DNA of 62,668 nucleotides from Gammaproteobacteria bacterium (GTDB lineage Bacteria; Pseudomonadota; Gammaproteobacteria; Natronospirales; REEB76), in assembly GCA_027315405.1 (NCBI GenBank), contig DAHUYB010000019.1:1-62668 (forward strand). The letters are read 5' to 3'. Positions 36,109-46,549 of the stretch are shown here, one piece after another (position 1 is the first letter of the stretch; the number at the start of each line of letters is the position of its first letter). The notes beneath the pieces are model-generated. The model saw nothing but the letters and a program-made list of their open reading frames with translations. It ran no database searches and was not told the origin of the DNA. A program made the translations under genes and the position numbers.

Positions 36109-38034
36109 TCAGGCTAACACTCCGCGGCTGTTGACTTCGGCGACGAGTCGCTGGGAAAAGGTCTCAATGCTGAGGTTTCCCAGATCCTTGCCGTCCCGGG
36201 TACGCACTGCCACGGAACCTGTTTCCTGCTCCCGGTCGCCCACTACCAAGAGGTAGGGCACGCGCTGGAGCGTATGTTCGCGGATTTTAAAGCCGATCTT
36301 CTCGTTTCTCAAGTCCGAACCGGCCCGAAGCCCCTGATTTTTCAGGGTTTCGGCAATTTGACTGGCAAACTCCGCCTGCCGATCGGTAATCGTGAGCACC
36401 ACCGCCTGCACCGGCGCCAGCCAGGCCGGGAAGCGGCCGGCATGATGTTCGATGAGAATGCCGATGAAACGCTCCATGGAGCCCACGATGGCCCGATGCA
36501 ACATCACCGGCACGTATCTGGCTCCATCTTCTCCGATGTACTCGGCTCCCAGACGCCCGGGCATCGAAAAATCCACCTGCATGGTGCCGACCTGCCAGGT
36601 ACGGCCGATGGCATCCTGCATGTGGTACTCAATTTTGGGGCCGTAAAAAGCACCCTCACCCGGCAATTCCTGCCATTCTACCCCGCAAACACGCAGAGCC
36701 CCGCGCAAAGCGGCCTCGGCCTTGTCCCAAACCTCGTCTGAGCCAAGGCGTTTGTCCGGGCTCGGGCGCAGAGCGATTTTCAAACGGATGTCGCGGAACC
36801 CGAAATCGCCATAAACCTGCATCGCTTGGCGGTGGAAAGCGACCACCTCGCTCTCAATCTGATCTTCAGTGCAGAAAATATGGCCATCGTCCTGTACGAA
36901 GCCACGCACCCGCATCAGACCGTGCAAGGCGCCGGATGGTTCGTTGCGGGTGCAAGAGCCAAACTCCCCGTAACGAATCGGCAACTCGCGGTAGCTATGC
37001 AGACCGTGATTATACGTCAGCACATGGCCCGGGCAATTCATGGGCTTGATCGCGTAGTCACGGTTCTCCGACGCGGTCGTGAACATGCTCTCCCGATAGT
37101 TTTGCCAGTGGCCGGTCTTCTCCCACAGGCTCTTGTCGAGAATCTGCGGGCAGCGGATTTCATGGTAGTCGTTGGCACGATAGACGCGGCGCAAATACTG
37201 CTCTACCACCTGCCAAATGGTCCAACCCTTAGCATGCCAAAACACCAAGCCGGGCGCCTCTTCCTGCATGTGAAACAGGTCCAGCTCCCGGCCAAGGCGC
37301 CGGTGATCGCGTTTCTCCGCCTCTTCGATGCGCGTCAGATACGCCTGCAAGGACTTCTTATCGGCCCAGGCGGTGCCATAAATGCGTTGCAGCATTTCGT
37401 TCCTGGAGTCGCCCCGCCAATAAGCGCCGGCCACTTTGGTGAGATGAAATGCCTTGAGCTTGCCGGTGGAGGGCACATGGGGTCCACGACAAAGATCAAT
37501 GAAATCCCCCTGGCGATAAAGAGAAATTTCCTGATCGGTGGGAATGCTTGCAATGATTTCCGCTTTGTACCTCTCGCCCATGTTCCGAAAAAACTTCACG
37601 GCCTCATCACGGGGCATGACAGTGCGGTTCACAGGCTGATCCAGGGCCACCAGCTCTTCCATGCGCTTTTCAATGGCCGCCAAGTCTGCCTGGATGAATG
37701 GCCGCTTGTAGGCGAAGTCATAATAGAAGCCGTCTTCGATCACCGGGCCGATGGTAACTTGGGCCTCGGGGAATAACTGCTTTACCGCCTGGGCCAGCAA
37801 GTGGGCAGTGGAATGACGGATAACCTCCAACCCGTCCGCATCACGCTCAGTAATGATGCTGAGATTGGCATCTTGCGTGATGAGGTACGAGACATCTACC
37901 AGTTTGTCGTCCATCCTGCCGGCAAGCGCGGCTTTCGCCAGGCCTGGACCGATGCTGGCAGCCACTTCAGCCACGGTGACCGGATGATCGAACTTCGTCT
38001 GGGAACGATCGGGAAGCGTGATTCTGGGCATCAT
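36109..38034 (-). CDS. thrS: Threonine-tRNA ligase
   Basis: A 641-residue class II synthetase. TGS domain at the N terminus ([20 protein letters not shown]), the HxxxH editing domain ([16 protein letters not shown]), the catalytic core with zinc ligands in [20 protein letters not shown] and motif 2 [20 protein letters not shown], and the anticodon-binding domain at the C terminus. It is followed by infC after 60 bp, the usual thrS-infC order. Confidence 0.97.
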   Translation of the reverse strand: MMPRITLPDRSQTKFDHPVTVAEVAASIGPGLAKAALAGRMDDKLVDVSYLITQDANLSIITERDADGLEVIRHSTAHLLAQAVKQLFPEAQVTIGPVIEDGFYYDFAYKRPFIQADLAAIEKRMEELVALDQPVNRTVMPRDEAVKFFRNMGERYKAEIIASIPTDQEISLYRQGDFIDLCRGPHVPSTGKLKAFHLTKVAGAYWRGDSRNEMLQRIYGTAWADKKSLQAYLTRIEEAEKRDHRRLGRELDLFHMQEEAPGLVFWHAKGWTIWQVVEQYLRRVYRANDYHEIRCPQILDKSLWEKTGHWQNYRESMFTTASENRDYAIKPMNCPGHVLTYNHGLHSYRELPIRYGEFGSCTRNEPSGALHGLMRVRGFVQDDGHIFCTEDQIESEVVAFHRQAMQVYGDFGFRDIRLKIALRPSPDKRLGSDEVWDKAEAALRGALRVCGVEWQELPGEGAFYGPKIEYHMQDAIGRTWQVGTMQVDFSMPGRLGAEYIGEDGARYVPVMLHRAIVGSMERFIGILIEHHAGRFPAWLAPVQAVVLTITDRQAEFASQIAETLKNQGLRAGSDLRNEKIGFKIREHTLQRVPYLLVVGDREQETGSVAVRTRDGKDLGNLSIETFSQRLVAEVNSRGVLA

Positions 38035-38102
38035 CAGGTCTCACAGTGGCGGCCGGTACGAGAGGCCGCATGTCAGGTCAATAAATGACAATCTTTATAA
38101 TT

Positions 38103-38179
38103 TGGTAGGCGCGATTGGACTCGAACCAACGACCCCCACCATGTCAAGGTGGTGCTCTAACCAGCTGAGCTACGCGCCT
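38103..38179 (-). tRNA. tRNA-Val(GAC)
   Basis: A 77-base cloverleaf on the minus strand: acceptor AGGCGCG/CGCGCCT, D arm GTAGCTCAGCTGGTTAGAGC, anticodon stem CCACC/GGTGG with loop TTGACAT (anticodon GAC), T arm GTTGGTTCGAGTCCAAT and encoded CCA. Confidence 0.96.
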
Positions 38180-38224
38180 ATGTAATCGCGAACGATACCC
38201 GAAGCAACCGGAGTGGGCAAGGTT

Positions 38225-40264
38225 TCAGCCGGTTTTGACATCCGGGAGCCCCAAGTCCACAGCCTGGATGCGGCGGATTTCATCGCGCAGTTGCGCAGCC
38301 TGTTCGAATTCTAGGTCGCGGGCATGCTTGTGCATTTGTTGTTCCAGCTTCTTGATGTGCTGGAACCGCTTCTGCGGTGCCATGGCTTCATACTTTGCAC
38401 GCTCCTCCGCCACTTTAAGGTAGGTAACATGCGCACCACTGGCGGCGCTTGAACGGGCTCCTTCCATGACATCCGCCACCGCCTTGAGAATGCCTCTGGG
38501 GGTGATATCATGTTCCAAGTTGTAAGTGACTTGCTTGGCGCGACGGCGATTGGTCTCGCCCATGGCCCGTTCCATAGAACCGGTAACCCGCTCCGCATAC
38601 AGGATGGCGCGGCCGTTGACATGGCGTGCAGCCCGGCCGATGGTCTGGATGAGGGAACCTTCGGATCTCAAAAAGCCTTCTTTATCCGCGTCCAGGATCG
38701 CCACCAGTGATACTTCCGGCAAATCCAGCCCTTCACGCAGCAAATTGATGCCCACCAATACGTCAAACTCGCCGAGCCGTAGGTCGCGGATGATTTCGGT
38801 GCGCTCCACGGTCTCGATGTCGGAATGCAGATAACGCACACGCACGTCATGCTCGGCAAGATATTCCGTCAGATCCTCGGCCATGCGTTTGGTGAGGGTG
38901 GTCACGAGCACGCGCTCATTGTGCGCCGCACACAAGCGGATCTCCGAAAGCAGGTCATCCACTTGGGTGCGAGCGGAACGCACTTCCACATCTGGATCTA
39001 CCAAACCGGTCGGGCGTACCACCTGCTCCACGGTCCTGTCGGATAGGCGTTTCTCATACGGTCCAGGCGTGGCGGATACAAAAATCATCTGCGGCGCCCG
39101 TGTTTCCCACTCCTCGAACTTGAGCGGGCGATTATCCAATGCCGATGGCAAACGAAAACCGTATTCCACCAAAATTTCTTTACGGGAACGATCACCTTTG
39201 TACATGCCTCCAAGTTGCGGAATGGTAACGTGGCTCTCGTCCACCACCAACATGGCGTTGGGCGGAAGATAATCAAACAGGGTCGGCGGTGATTCACCAG
39301 TTTTACGGCCTGACAAATGCCGGGAATAGTTTTCGATGCCACTGCAATATCCAACCTCCGCTATCATCTCGATGTCGAACAGCGTACGTTGTTTAAGCCG
39401 CTGCGCTTCCACTAGTTTGTTGGCCTTCCTCAATTCTGCAAGCCGCGTTTTCAATTCGATCTTGATTTTGTCCGCTGCTTCCATTAGCGTCGCGCGCGGT
39501 GTGACGTAATGACTGCTGGGGAACATCGTGAATCGCGGCACTGATCTCGAAACAGCGCCGGTAAGTGGATCGAACAAATTTAATGCCGTTACTTCATCGT
39601 CGAACAATTCCAACCGTAACGCCTCGCGATCGGATTCCGCCGGAAAAATATCTATGATTTCGCCATGCACGCGATACGTTCCAGGCGTGAGATCCAGTTC
39701 ATTGCGGGTGTATTGCATTTCTGCCAAGCGCCGGAGAATGCGCCGCTGATCTAGCTTATCTCCGCGTGACAAGTGCAGCACCATGCTCAGATAGGCTTGT
39801 GGATCACCCAAGCCGTAGATGGCCGATACCGTCGCCACGATTATTGTGTCTGGTCTCTCTAAGAGTGCCTTGGTGGCAGATAAGCGCATCTGTTCGATGT
39901 GATCGTTGATTGAGGCATCCTTCTCTATATAAGTATCCGAGGATGGTACATAGGCTTCGGGTTGGTAGTAATCATAATATGAGACGAAATACTCCACGGC
40001 ATTTTCCGGAAAGTAGCTCTTGAATTCGCCGTAAAGCTGGGCTGCCAGGGTTTTGTTGGGCGCCATTACCAGCGTCGGCCTTTGCAGGTGCTGGATTAGG
40101 TTCGCGATAGTAAAAGTTTTGCCGGAGCCGGTCACGCCCAACAATGTTTGCCGTGCCAAACCGCTATGCAGTCCGTCGATGAGCGTAGCGATGGCTTCCG
40201 GTTGATCGCCGGTGGGCCGATAATCAGCCGTCAATTTGAATGCGTCGCTCATTGGTAATTCCAT
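38225..40264 (-). CDS. uvrB: UvrABC excision repair subunit B
   Basis: Helicase-like damage-recognition subunit, 679 residues. Walker [21 protein letters not shown], the beta-hairpin region [24 protein letters not shown]-like [11 protein letters not shown], helicase motif [22 protein letters not shown], and the C-terminal UVR domain that binds UvrC. AAGGAA precedes the ATG at 40264; ATG 40252 is an alternative. uvrB is usually a LexA target, but I see no LexA box in the short spacer to aspC. Confidence 0.97.
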   Translation of the reverse strand: MELPMSDAFKLTADYRPTGDQPEAIATLIDGLHSGLARQTLLGVTGSGKTFTIANLIQHLQRPTLVMAPNKTLAAQLYGEFKSYFPENAVEYFVSYYDYYQPEAYVPSSDTYIEKDASINDHIEQMRLSATKALLERPDTIIVATVSAIYGLGDPQAYLSMVLHLSRGDKLDQRRILRRLAEMQYTRNELDLTPGTYRVHGEIIDIFPAESDREALRLELFDDEVTALNLFDPLTGAVSRSVPRFTMFPSSHYVTPRATLMEAADKIKIELKTRLAELRKANKLVEAQRLKQRTLFDIEMIAEVGYCSGIENYSRHLSGRKTGESPPTLFDYLPPNAMLVVDESHVTIPQLGGMYKGDRSRKEILVEYGFRLPSALDNRPLKFEEWETRAPQMIFVSATPGPYEKRLSDRTVEQVVRPTGLVDPDVEVRSARTQVDDLLSEIRLCAAHNERVLVTTLTKRMAEDLTEYLAEHDVRVRYLHSDIETVERTEIIRDLRLGEFDVLVGINLLREGLDLPEVSLVAILDADKEGFLRSEGSLIQTIGRAARHVNGRAILYAERVTGSMERAMGETNRRRAKQVTYNLEHDITPRGILKAVADVMEGARSSAASGAHVTYLKVAEERAKYEAMAPQKRFQHIKKLEQQMHKHARDLEFEQAAQLRDEIRRIQAVDLGLPDVKTG

Positions 40265-40315
40265 TATGCTTTCCTTATTATGGTACCGTCTCCGCTTCTC
40301 GAGATGGAGTTTTCA

Positions 40316-41500
40316 GTGTCCACCGTACTTTCGGAGCGCGTTCAGCGCCTGCAACCCTCGCCCACCCTGGCTGTCACCGCCCGTGCCGCCGCACTCAAGG
40401 CACAAGGCCAGGACATCATCGGCCTCGGCGCGGGTGAACCAGATTTCGATACGCCGGAGCACATAAAAGAAGCAGCGATACGCGCCATCCGCGCCGGCCA
40501 GACAAAATATACCGCTGTGGACGGAACGCCATCCTTGAAGCGCGCAATCATCGGGAAATTCCATCGTGACAACGGCCTAGATTACCAAACCAATCAGGTT
40601 CTGGTGTCTTGTGGGGGCAAACAGGTATTTTTCAACCTCTGCCAAGCGCTACTTAACCCGGGTGACGAGGTTATCATCCCCGCTCCGTATTGGGTGTCCT
40701 ATCCTGAAATCGTGCAGATCACCGGCGCCACACCGGTAATGGTGTATGCCGGCCTGGAACAACGTTACAAACTGACACCGGCACAACTCGATCAGGCCAT
40801 CACACCACGCACGCGGCTTTTTGTCATCAACAGCCCTTCAAATCCCACCGGCATGGCCTATAGCCGTGCGCAACTCAGCGCCTTCGCTGAAGTGCTGCAG
40901 AGCCATCCGCGAGTAATCATCGCCACCGATGATATGTACGAGCATTTTCAATGGCAGGATGGGCCATTCTGCAACATACTCATGGCCTGTCCTGAACTCT
41001 ACGACCGCACCGTAGTGTTAAACGGCGTTTCTAAAACCTATGCTATGACCGGCTGGCGCATTGGCTTTGCGGGTGGTCCCGCCGATCTCATCAAGGCCAT
41101 GACCAACATACAGTCCCAGAGCACTTCAAATCCTGCATCCATCTCACAGGCAGCAGCTGAAGCGGCGCTCACCGGTGATCAGCAGTGCGTACAGATTATG
41201 TGCCGGGCTTACCAGCAGCGCCATCAGTTCGTGTATGACGCTCTCAAGAGCATGCCTGACGTACGCGTGCTGCCCGCGGATGGCACCTTCTACTCGTTCC
41301 CGGATTTCTCCCAGGTGATTGCGCGCCGCGAACTCAAGGACGATAACGCTTTGAGTGAGCGCTTGTTGGTGGACGCGGGTATTGCATTGGTGGCCGGTTC
41401 ATCCTTTGGCGCTCCGGGTCATCTGCGGGTGTCCTTCGCCACCAGCATGGAAAACCTGCAAACTGCCATGATGCGACTGAGCGCTTTTCTAGGCAAATAA
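40316..41500 (+). CDS. aspC: Pyridoxal-phosphate aspartate aminotransferase
   Basis: Class I aminotransferase of the Bacillus/Thermus AspC type, 394 residues. STVLSERVQRLQPSPTLAVT at the N terminus matches the family start if GTG 40316 is used, and GGAG lies 6 bp before it; upstream in-frame ATGs (40280, 40304) lack a good site. The PLP lysine lies in LNGVSKTYAMTGWRIGFAGG; other motifs are INSPSNPTGMAYSRAQL and the arginine region HLRVSFATSMENL. Divergent from uvrB, an arrangement common in pseudomonads. Aspartate/2-oxoglutarate is the likely pair; substrate range is not certain. Confidence 0.92.
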   Translation: MSTVLSERVQRLQPSPTLAVTARAAALKAQGQDIIGLGAGEPDFDTPEHIKEAAIRAIRAGQTKYTAVDGTPSLKRAIIGKFHRDNGLDYQTNQVLVSCGGKQVFFNLCQALLNPGDEVIIPAPYWVSYPEIVQITGATPVMVYAGLEQRYKLTPAQLDQAITPRTRLFVINSPSNPTGMAYSRAQLSAFAEVLQSHPRVIIATDDMYEHFQWQDGPFCNILMACPELYDRTVVLNGVSKTYAMTGWRIGFAGGPADLIKAMTNIQSQSTSNPASISQAAAEAALTGDQQCVQIMCRAYQQRHQFVYDALKSMPDVRVLPADGTFYSFPDFSQVIARRELKDDNALSERLLVDAGIALVAGSSFGAPGHLRVSFATSMENLQTAMMRLSAFLGK

Positions 41501-41570
41501 TCCCGTTAAACGCGGCTTTCGGTTGACCCACCGGGAACCCTTCATTACCATATGCGCCCTTCTACGCCGT

Positions 41571-41646
41571 TCCCCGGTAGCTCAGTTGGTAGAGCGACGG
41601 ACTGTTAATCCGTTGGTCGCTGGTTCGAGTCCGGCCCGGGGAGCCA
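41571..41646 (+). tRNA. tRNA-Asn(GTT)
   Basis: A 76-base cloverleaf: acceptor TCCCCGG/CCGGGGA, D arm TAGCTCAGTTGGTAGAGC, anticodon loop CTGTTAA (GTT), T arm with GGTTCGAGTCC and encoded CCA. Confidence 0.96.
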
Positions 41647-41772
41647 TTATCTTCATGTGCCAAGGTTTCGCTGATGCGCGCTATACCGGGCTCCTGATCC
41701 TAATTTCCAGAATGTATCTTTCATAGGGCTGTGGCGCATAGCCAAATCCTGATAGGTTAAAAAATTCTCCTT

Positions 41773-42714
41773 ATGGCGCAGAAACCAAGTATCGCCATCG
41801 TTGTCCTGAACTATAATTCTTCAGACCACACGCTGCGCTGTATAGAATCCATACACCGACAAACCTCCGGATTTTTTCAACTCACCCCGATTGTCGTGGA
41901 TAACAATTCCGTTCTAGCCGACAGGCAAAAACTGGCAGTGCTATCCGTCGACAAAGTAAAGCTGATTTATTCCGACATAAATCTCGGTTTTTCGGGCGGC
42001 ATGATGCTTGGAGCCATGAGCATCAAAGCTGATTATTATTTTTTATTGAATAATGACTGCGTGCTGCAACATGACGCTTTATCTGCGCTGTGCGTATTCA
42101 TGGAAACTCATGCAGACGCTGCTCTTTGCAGCGGAAACATGTCCGGCGCCAATGGCCGCCCCCGGTCCAGTTTCAATTATTTCCCAACGCTCATACTTGC
42201 ATTATTTGGCAGCGGTCTGATGCGCCTGTTCCACCCCAAGCGCTACCCTAACCGCCGCAAGTTATACGCGCAGCCGCTCCCTGTTGATGTGATAACAGGA
42301 GCCGCCATGTTTATCCGTGGCACAGTGTTCAGGGATCTGCATGGACTGGATACCGGTTATTTCCTGTATTGTGAGGAAGAAGACTTTGCCATCCGCGTGA
42401 GCAAAGCGGGTTGGAAAACTTATCATGTTCCGCAGGCAAAGATCATGCATATTGGTGGCGCCAGTTCAGCTGATCTTGCCCTGCGTTCAGCGCTGCAACG
42501 TGAATATTACATCAGTTTCTTTCACTATCTGCGTGAGCATCATGGAATGCTATATACATTGATCTTCCGGTTCGTCATTGTCTTAAAAGTATTGCGGCGC
42601 GCGCTTATCGGTAAAGCGCCTTATCGACTTGTCGGATTTGTATTAAGTGGTGCACCAGAGAAGGAAAGTTTGAGGTATAAGCAAACGAGACGCGCATCAG
42701 TAAGAATTTCTTAA
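41773..42714 (+). CDS. Family 2 glycosyltransferase
   Basis: A 313-residue GT-A fold enzyme, rhamnosyltransferase-like. N terminus IAIVVLNYNSSDHTLRCIES, sugar-nucleotide region NLGFSGGMMLGA, DxD-like NNDCV, acceptor region DVITGAAMFIRGTVFRDLHG and YCEEEDFAIRVSKAGWKTYH. The C terminus has a hydrophobic, basic segment (TLIFRFVIVLKVLRRALIGK) that probably associates with the membrane. It stands alone, not in a polysaccharide cluster, so its acceptor is unknown; lipopolysaccharide or another surface glycan is likely. Confidence 0.88.
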   Translation: MAQKPSIAIVVLNYNSSDHTLRCIESIHRQTSGFFQLTPIVVDNNSVLADRQKLAVLSVDKVKLIYSDINLGFSGGMMLGAMSIKADYYFLLNNDCVLQHDALSALCVFMETHADAALCSGNMSGANGRPRSSFNYFPTLILALFGSGLMRLFHPKRYPNRRKLYAQPLPVDVITGAAMFIRGTVFRDLHGLDTGYFLYCEEEDFAIRVSKAGWKTYHVPQAKIMHIGGASSADLALRSALQREYYISFFHYLREHHGMLYTLIFRFVIVLKVLRRALIGKAPYRLVGFVLSGAPEKESLRYKQTRRASVRIS

Positions 42715-43054
42715 ATGGCACGATGATCCAAGTGCCTCATATATGATTAACCTCTATCGTATTGCTGCTTTACCTAGTCCTTGCATTCAACACTCAAAAT
42801 GATCCCACCAACTTTAGACCTTTGAAACTCATTTGCCTTACATGCGTATTCTTTAACGTGCACGGCATCGCGCACATAAAGTGCGCAGAGACTATTTTCT
42901 ATCGATGACGAACTATTACGCGGAAAATGAATAACGGATTTTTCGCACTTTGACCATAAACCTGAAATAGCACCTATGCCTGGCTGGATTTTTTAATTAG
43001 TGCATGCAGCTCTTTTTAGAGCTGGTCTGGCACGAATGCCGGCTTCAATTCTAT
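42715..43054. other. Gene-free AT-rich stretch
   Basis: About 340 bp of visibly lower G+C with no supported reading frame. A small hairpin AGCTCT-TTTT-AGAGCT (43008-43023) lies near the convergent end and may act as a weak terminator for the glycosyltransferase or, from the other side, for the metallopeptidase gene. Confidence 0.5.
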
Positions 43055-43759
43055 TTACAACAGCTCCACCCAGGCAGGCACATCACGCCATGCCTCTCCT
43101 AGTTGCGCATCTAACTCGCGCCAGCGCGGCTCCTGGCGGGCGACCTGCTTCCAGAAGCGTGGCGAGTGGTTCAGCACACGCATATGCGCCAATTCGTGGA
43201 CCAGCAGATAGCGTACCAGCTCAGGTTCAAGGAACAGCAGCTTGTAATTTAAACTCAGCGTGCCATTCGATGAACAACTGCCCCAGCGGCTTTTCTGACC
43301 ACGGATCTGCAAATGGCGATAGCGGCATCCCGTAGCCGCACTCATGCACTGCGCCTTTGCCCCCAAATACTCGCGCGCGCAGCGTGCCAGCCATCTGCGT
43401 AACGTCCTGCGGCACGCAGATTCATCATCGCCTGGGTGATAAACAGTCAAATCGCGCCCGCGGGCGACGACGCGCACCCGTGCTCCTGCGCGGCACCGGT
43501 AATGCACCTGCCAATGCTGGCCAATCGCCCACAAATCCAGTTTTTTCGGCAGACTGCGATCCGCATCAACAATCTGCGACTGCATGTGTAGCCAGGTATT
43601 ACGTATCCATTGACGTTGCCTGCTAAGAAAGGAGCGCACGCTCTGTTTGCTGGTACGCTTGGGGATAACCACCTCGATGCCCTGCCAGGGAGTGATGCGT
43701 ACCTGCAGCTGTTTCGCGCGCGGACTACGCCGCCAACGATACGCCATAAAATCCGACAT
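43055..43759 (-). CDS. YgjP-like zinc metallopeptidase (DUF45/M48-type)
   Basis: A 234-residue protein with the zinc motif LVHELAHMRVLNHSPRFW, the HExxH + NHSPxFW pattern of the YgjP/DUF45 family, and the preceding GQKSRWGSCSSNGTLSLNYK signature. Start ATG 43759 is chosen for AGGAG 6 bp upstream; an ATG 18 bp earlier is weaker. Members are predicted metal-dependent hydrolases of unsettled substrate. No membrane segment or signal peptide is seen. Confidence 0.9.
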   Translation of the reverse strand: MSDFMAYRWRRSPRAKQLQVRITPWQGIEVVIPKRTSKQSVRSFLSRQRQWIRNTWLHMQSQIVDADRSLPKKLDLWAIGQHWQVHYRCRAGARVRVVARGRDLTVYHPGDDESACRRTLRRWLARCAREYLGAKAQCMSAATGCRYRHLQIRGQKSRWGSCSSNGTLSLNYKLLFLEPELVRYLLVHELAHMRVLNHSPRFWKQVARQEPRWRELDAQLGEAWRDVPAWVELL

Positions 43760-43811
43760 GCAGTTCTCCTGATCCACGCTCGTCCCGAATCAAACGATGC
43801 TGCGCTATCCA

Positions 43812-45119
43812 CTAACCCGAGAGCTGTTCACGGGCACCGACGACGGTGGACTCCGATTCAAAATACTCGGGAATCATGAATTCAAATTCATGCCGATGGA
43901 TAGCCACGATATCCCCGTGTTTCAAGGCACGATCCGCAGTTATGCGTTCTCCATTGACAAAGGTGCCATTGATGCTGCCCTGATCCATGATCCAAAAGGA
44001 ATGGCCGCGCCGTTCGATGACCGCATGGCAGCGTCCCACGGTTTTCTCCTTGACTAGTACGTACTGGACTTCCGGATCATAGCCTGCCACTCGCCCAAGA
44101 AGAGTTGAGCGTTCCGCCAACTCGAAGCGTTTGATATCATTGGGATTGCTGATGTCATAGAGTACGGCGCGCGGACCTTCGGCGTAAGAGACAAGCGGTT
44201 TCATGAGTTTCCTTGGAATCCGGATGTGCCGCATAATATTCCAAGCTGCATAAATGCCAAAAAATGCCGCAATCAGCGCCAGCAGCCCGATCAGCCATAA
44301 CCAGCGCGTGCGTGTCGGCTGGATATTCCGGCGTGTCAGCGGTGTATTGAACTGCTCGGGAATTGCGGACCCGGCAATTGCCGGTGGAAAAGCCAGCGGG
44401 GCAACTTGACCTAACGCACTCTGCATGGGTGCCGTATCGGTATTCAGCATACTGGCGCTGATGCGCTGAAACACCCCGGCAAGATCGGAACCGCGAGCCA
44501 CATAAAAAACGCTGCCGCCCGTTCTCTGAGTTAACGCCTCCAGTGTTTTATAAACAGCACCTGAAGCGAAAGTGATGCCATAGATGCGTACATGGTTGTA
44601 AAGTGCCGTCGGCACCAATGACCGCATGGTCCAGCGGATATCGTTTTCATTTGCCGCCACATTGCCCAGGTTCTCGAAATCATCGGCGACCAGAATGATG
44701 CTTTTCTGGCCGTGGTCCTCTCCGTGATTGACGATTTCGGCAAGCGCCTGCCCCACTCCGGCAGCGGTATCGCTCAGTTGGCCGTGATAATCCATACGCC
44801 GCAGCGCATCACTGACCTGCCGGCGGCTAGCACCACTGATGGGTGTCAGCGGCACCTGCAGCGCTGGAGTTTTGGCATACACGATGACGGCAATGCGCGT
44901 ATCCGGGCCGCGGCTGTCGACAAAGTCGGCCACTGCCTGTGCGACTGCTTGCGCAGTCGCCTGCATATTGCTGGAGTTGTCCAACACCAGCACTACATCC
45001 TGATCCGCCCACGCCTCCAGGCTGAAAATACACAGTGCCACCGCGAACAGGGCAATAAACACGCGCCGGACTGGACTTTTCCTGGGCAATGGAATTCCCC
45101 TGTTTTCGACGCTCGGCAT
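43812..45119 (-). CDS. VWA-FHA two-domain membrane protein
   Basis: A 435-residue protein. Signal or membrane segment at about 19-38 (VFIALFAVALCIFSLEAWA), a von Willebrand A domain at about 40-230 (DVVLVLDNSSNMQATAQAVA; VADDFENLG), a second membrane helix near 278-300 (WLWLIGLLALIAAFFGIYAAW), and a C-terminal FHA domain (RSTLLGRVAGYD; GRCHAVIERRGHSFWIMDQG; SINGTFVNG). The VWA would be periplasmic and the FHA cytoplasmic. The MIDAS motif is DNSSN rather than DxSxS. FHA domains bind phosphothreonine, so a link to Ser/Thr kinase signalling or type VI-like regulation is possible; none is encoded nearby. Confidence 0.85.
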   Translation of the reverse strand: MPSVENRGIPLPRKSPVRRVFIALFAVALCIFSLEAWADQDVVLVLDNSSNMQATAQAVAQAVADFVDSRGPDTRIAVIVYAKTPALQVPLTPISGASRRQVSDALRRMDYHGQLSDTAAGVGQALAEIVNHGEDHGQKSIILVADDFENLGNVAANENDIRWTMRSLVPTALYNHVRIYGITFASGAVYKTLEALTQRTGGSVFYVARGSDLAGVFQRISASMLNTDTAPMQSALGQVAPLAFPPAIAGSAIPEQFNTPLTRRNIQPTRTRWLWLIGLLALIAAFFGIYAAWNIMRHIRIPRKLMKPLVSYAEGPRAVLYDISNPNDIKRFELAERSTLLGRVAGYDPEVQYVLVKEKTVGRCHAVIERRGHSFWIMDQGSINGTFVNGERITADRALKHGDIVAIHRHEFEFMIPEYFESESTVVGAREQLSG

Positions 45120-45152
45120 AGCGTTAATTTTATTAAGCTCGCCCCGGCACCG

Positions 45153-45557
45153 CTAGACCAACGCCGCCAGAGCCATGATCAGCAGGTAGAGCGTGGCTAC
45201 AAAACCCACCCCCCAGCTGGAAGTGCGCAGCCAGGGCATGCCGACGATATCAGCCGGCATATGCACCAGCCTGGCGAGCAGGAATACCAGGGCGGCCATG
45301 GCGGTAGTGTGGGTAAAGCCACCGCTGAAAGCCAGTAGCAGAACGGCCACGGCAAAAGCCGGGTAGCTTTCCTTGAGATTCTCCTGGGCATGCACCGCCC
45401 GTTGTCCCAGTTCTGGCAGGGGTGGTAGGCCGTCCGTGGCGCGGTTGGAGAGCAGCCAGCGTCCACCATAGGCCTGAAATTTTGCCAGCACCACCGGCAG
45501 CCAAGAAAACATATAGAAAAGAGTGACCAGAGCGAGAATTGTCATTTCATAGGACAT
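45153..45557 (-). CDS. MAPEG-family membrane protein
   Basis: A 134-residue integral membrane protein with about four helices and the MAPEG motif region LGQRAVHAQENLKESYPAFA. Family members include microsomal glutathione S-transferases; many bacterial ones are uncharacterised. ATG 45557 is chosen because AGGAG lies 7 bp upstream; a longer open frame extends to 45638 without support. Confidence 0.87.
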   Translation of the reverse strand: MSYEMTILALVTLFYMFSWLPVVLAKFQAYGGRWLLSNRATDGLPPLPELGQRAVHAQENLKESYPAFAVAVLLLAFSGGFTHTTAMAALVFLLARLVHMPADIVGMPWLRTSSWGVGFVATLYLLIMALAALV

Positions 45558-45664
45558 ATTCAATCTCCTGCAGTCAGCGTGCGTCGTCATGAACTCTGAT
45601 TCGACAGAACCGCCGCTGCAACTGATAATAGCGGTCACGGCCCACCGGACTATGCTTGTGCACG

Positions 45665-46549
45665 ATGCCAGATATCATTGAGGTAAGCCACCTCGTCAAA
45701 CATTACCCGGCCGTAAAAGCGGTGGACGACATCAGTTTTTCCGTCCGGCAGGGGGAATGTTTCGGCATGCTCGGTCCCAACGGAGCCGGCAAAACCACTA
45801 CCGTCGAGATCATGGAGGGCATAACGTCTGCCACCCACGGCACGGTTCATTACCAAGGCGAACCCATGGGACCGCGTTTCCGCTCGGAAGTGGGCATCCA
45901 GTTCCAGTCCACCGCGCTACAGGATTTTCTCACGGTACGCGAGACCTTGCACCTGTTCCGCAACTTTTACCCACGCGGCATGCCCTTGGAAGAATTGGCA
46001 AAACTCTGCGCGCTGGAAGACTATCTGGATCGAGACGCACGCAAACTTTCCGGCGGCCAACGTCAGCGGTTATTGCTGGCCCTGGCTCTGGTGAACGACC
46101 CGGTACTTTTGTTTCTCGATGAGCCCACTACTGGATTGGACCCGCAGGCACGGCACAACTTCTGGGATCTGGTACGCAACATCAAAGCACGCGGCAAGAC
46201 TGTGATCCTCACCACCCATTACATGGAAGAAGCTTATCTGCTCTGCGATCGCATTATCATCATGGATCACGGTCGTATCATCGCGGAAGGCAAGCCCGCC
46301 AGCCTGATGGCTCACCACTTCCAGGACGTGGTGCTGCAGCTGCCACAGGATGATTTTCGTCTTGCAGGCGATGTAATCACAAAAAACATCAAACAGATGG
46401 GAGAGTACGTGGAAATCACCACGTCTGATATCAACACCACCATTACGTCGCTGCTGAGCCATGGCATCTCCCTGGCGCGCCTACAGATTCGCGCGCGCAC
46501 CCTAGAAGACCTGTTCCTGGAACTCACCGGCCGGGAGTTGCGCGCATGA
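45665..46549 (+). CDS. ABC transporter ATP-binding protein
   Basis: A 294-residue ATPase of the DrrA/CcmA-like export family. Walker A GMLGPNGAGKTTTVEIMEG, signature LSGGQRQRLLLALAL, Walker B LLFLDEPTTGLDPQ, H-loop ILTTHYMEEA. ATG 45665 is preferred over a TTG 9 bp upstream. It overlaps the permease gene by ATGA and so forms a half-transporter pair with it. Substrate unknown; drug or lipid-type export is typical. Confidence 0.93.
   Translation: MPDIIEVSHLVKHYPAVKAVDDISFSVRQGECFGMLGPNGAGKTTTVEIMEGITSATHGTVHYQGEPMGPRFRSEVGIQFQSTALQDFLTVRETLHLFRNFYPRGMPLEELAKLCALEDYLDRDARKLSGGQRQRLLLALALVNDPVLLFLDEPTTGLDPQARHNFWDLVRNIKARGKTVILTTHYMEEAYLLCDRIIIMDHGRIIAEGKPASLMAHHFQDVVLQLPQDDFRLAGDVITKNIKQMGEYVEITTSDINTTITSLLSHGISLARLQIRARTLEDLFLELTGRELRA

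Noticed and set aside
36826-37776. 316-codon plus-strand frame inside thrS
   Set aside because: Antisense to a conserved synthetase gene.
40265-40315. LexA box before uvrB
   Set aside because: uvrB is often SOS-controlled, so I looked for CTGT-N8-ACAG in the uvrB-aspC spacer and found none.
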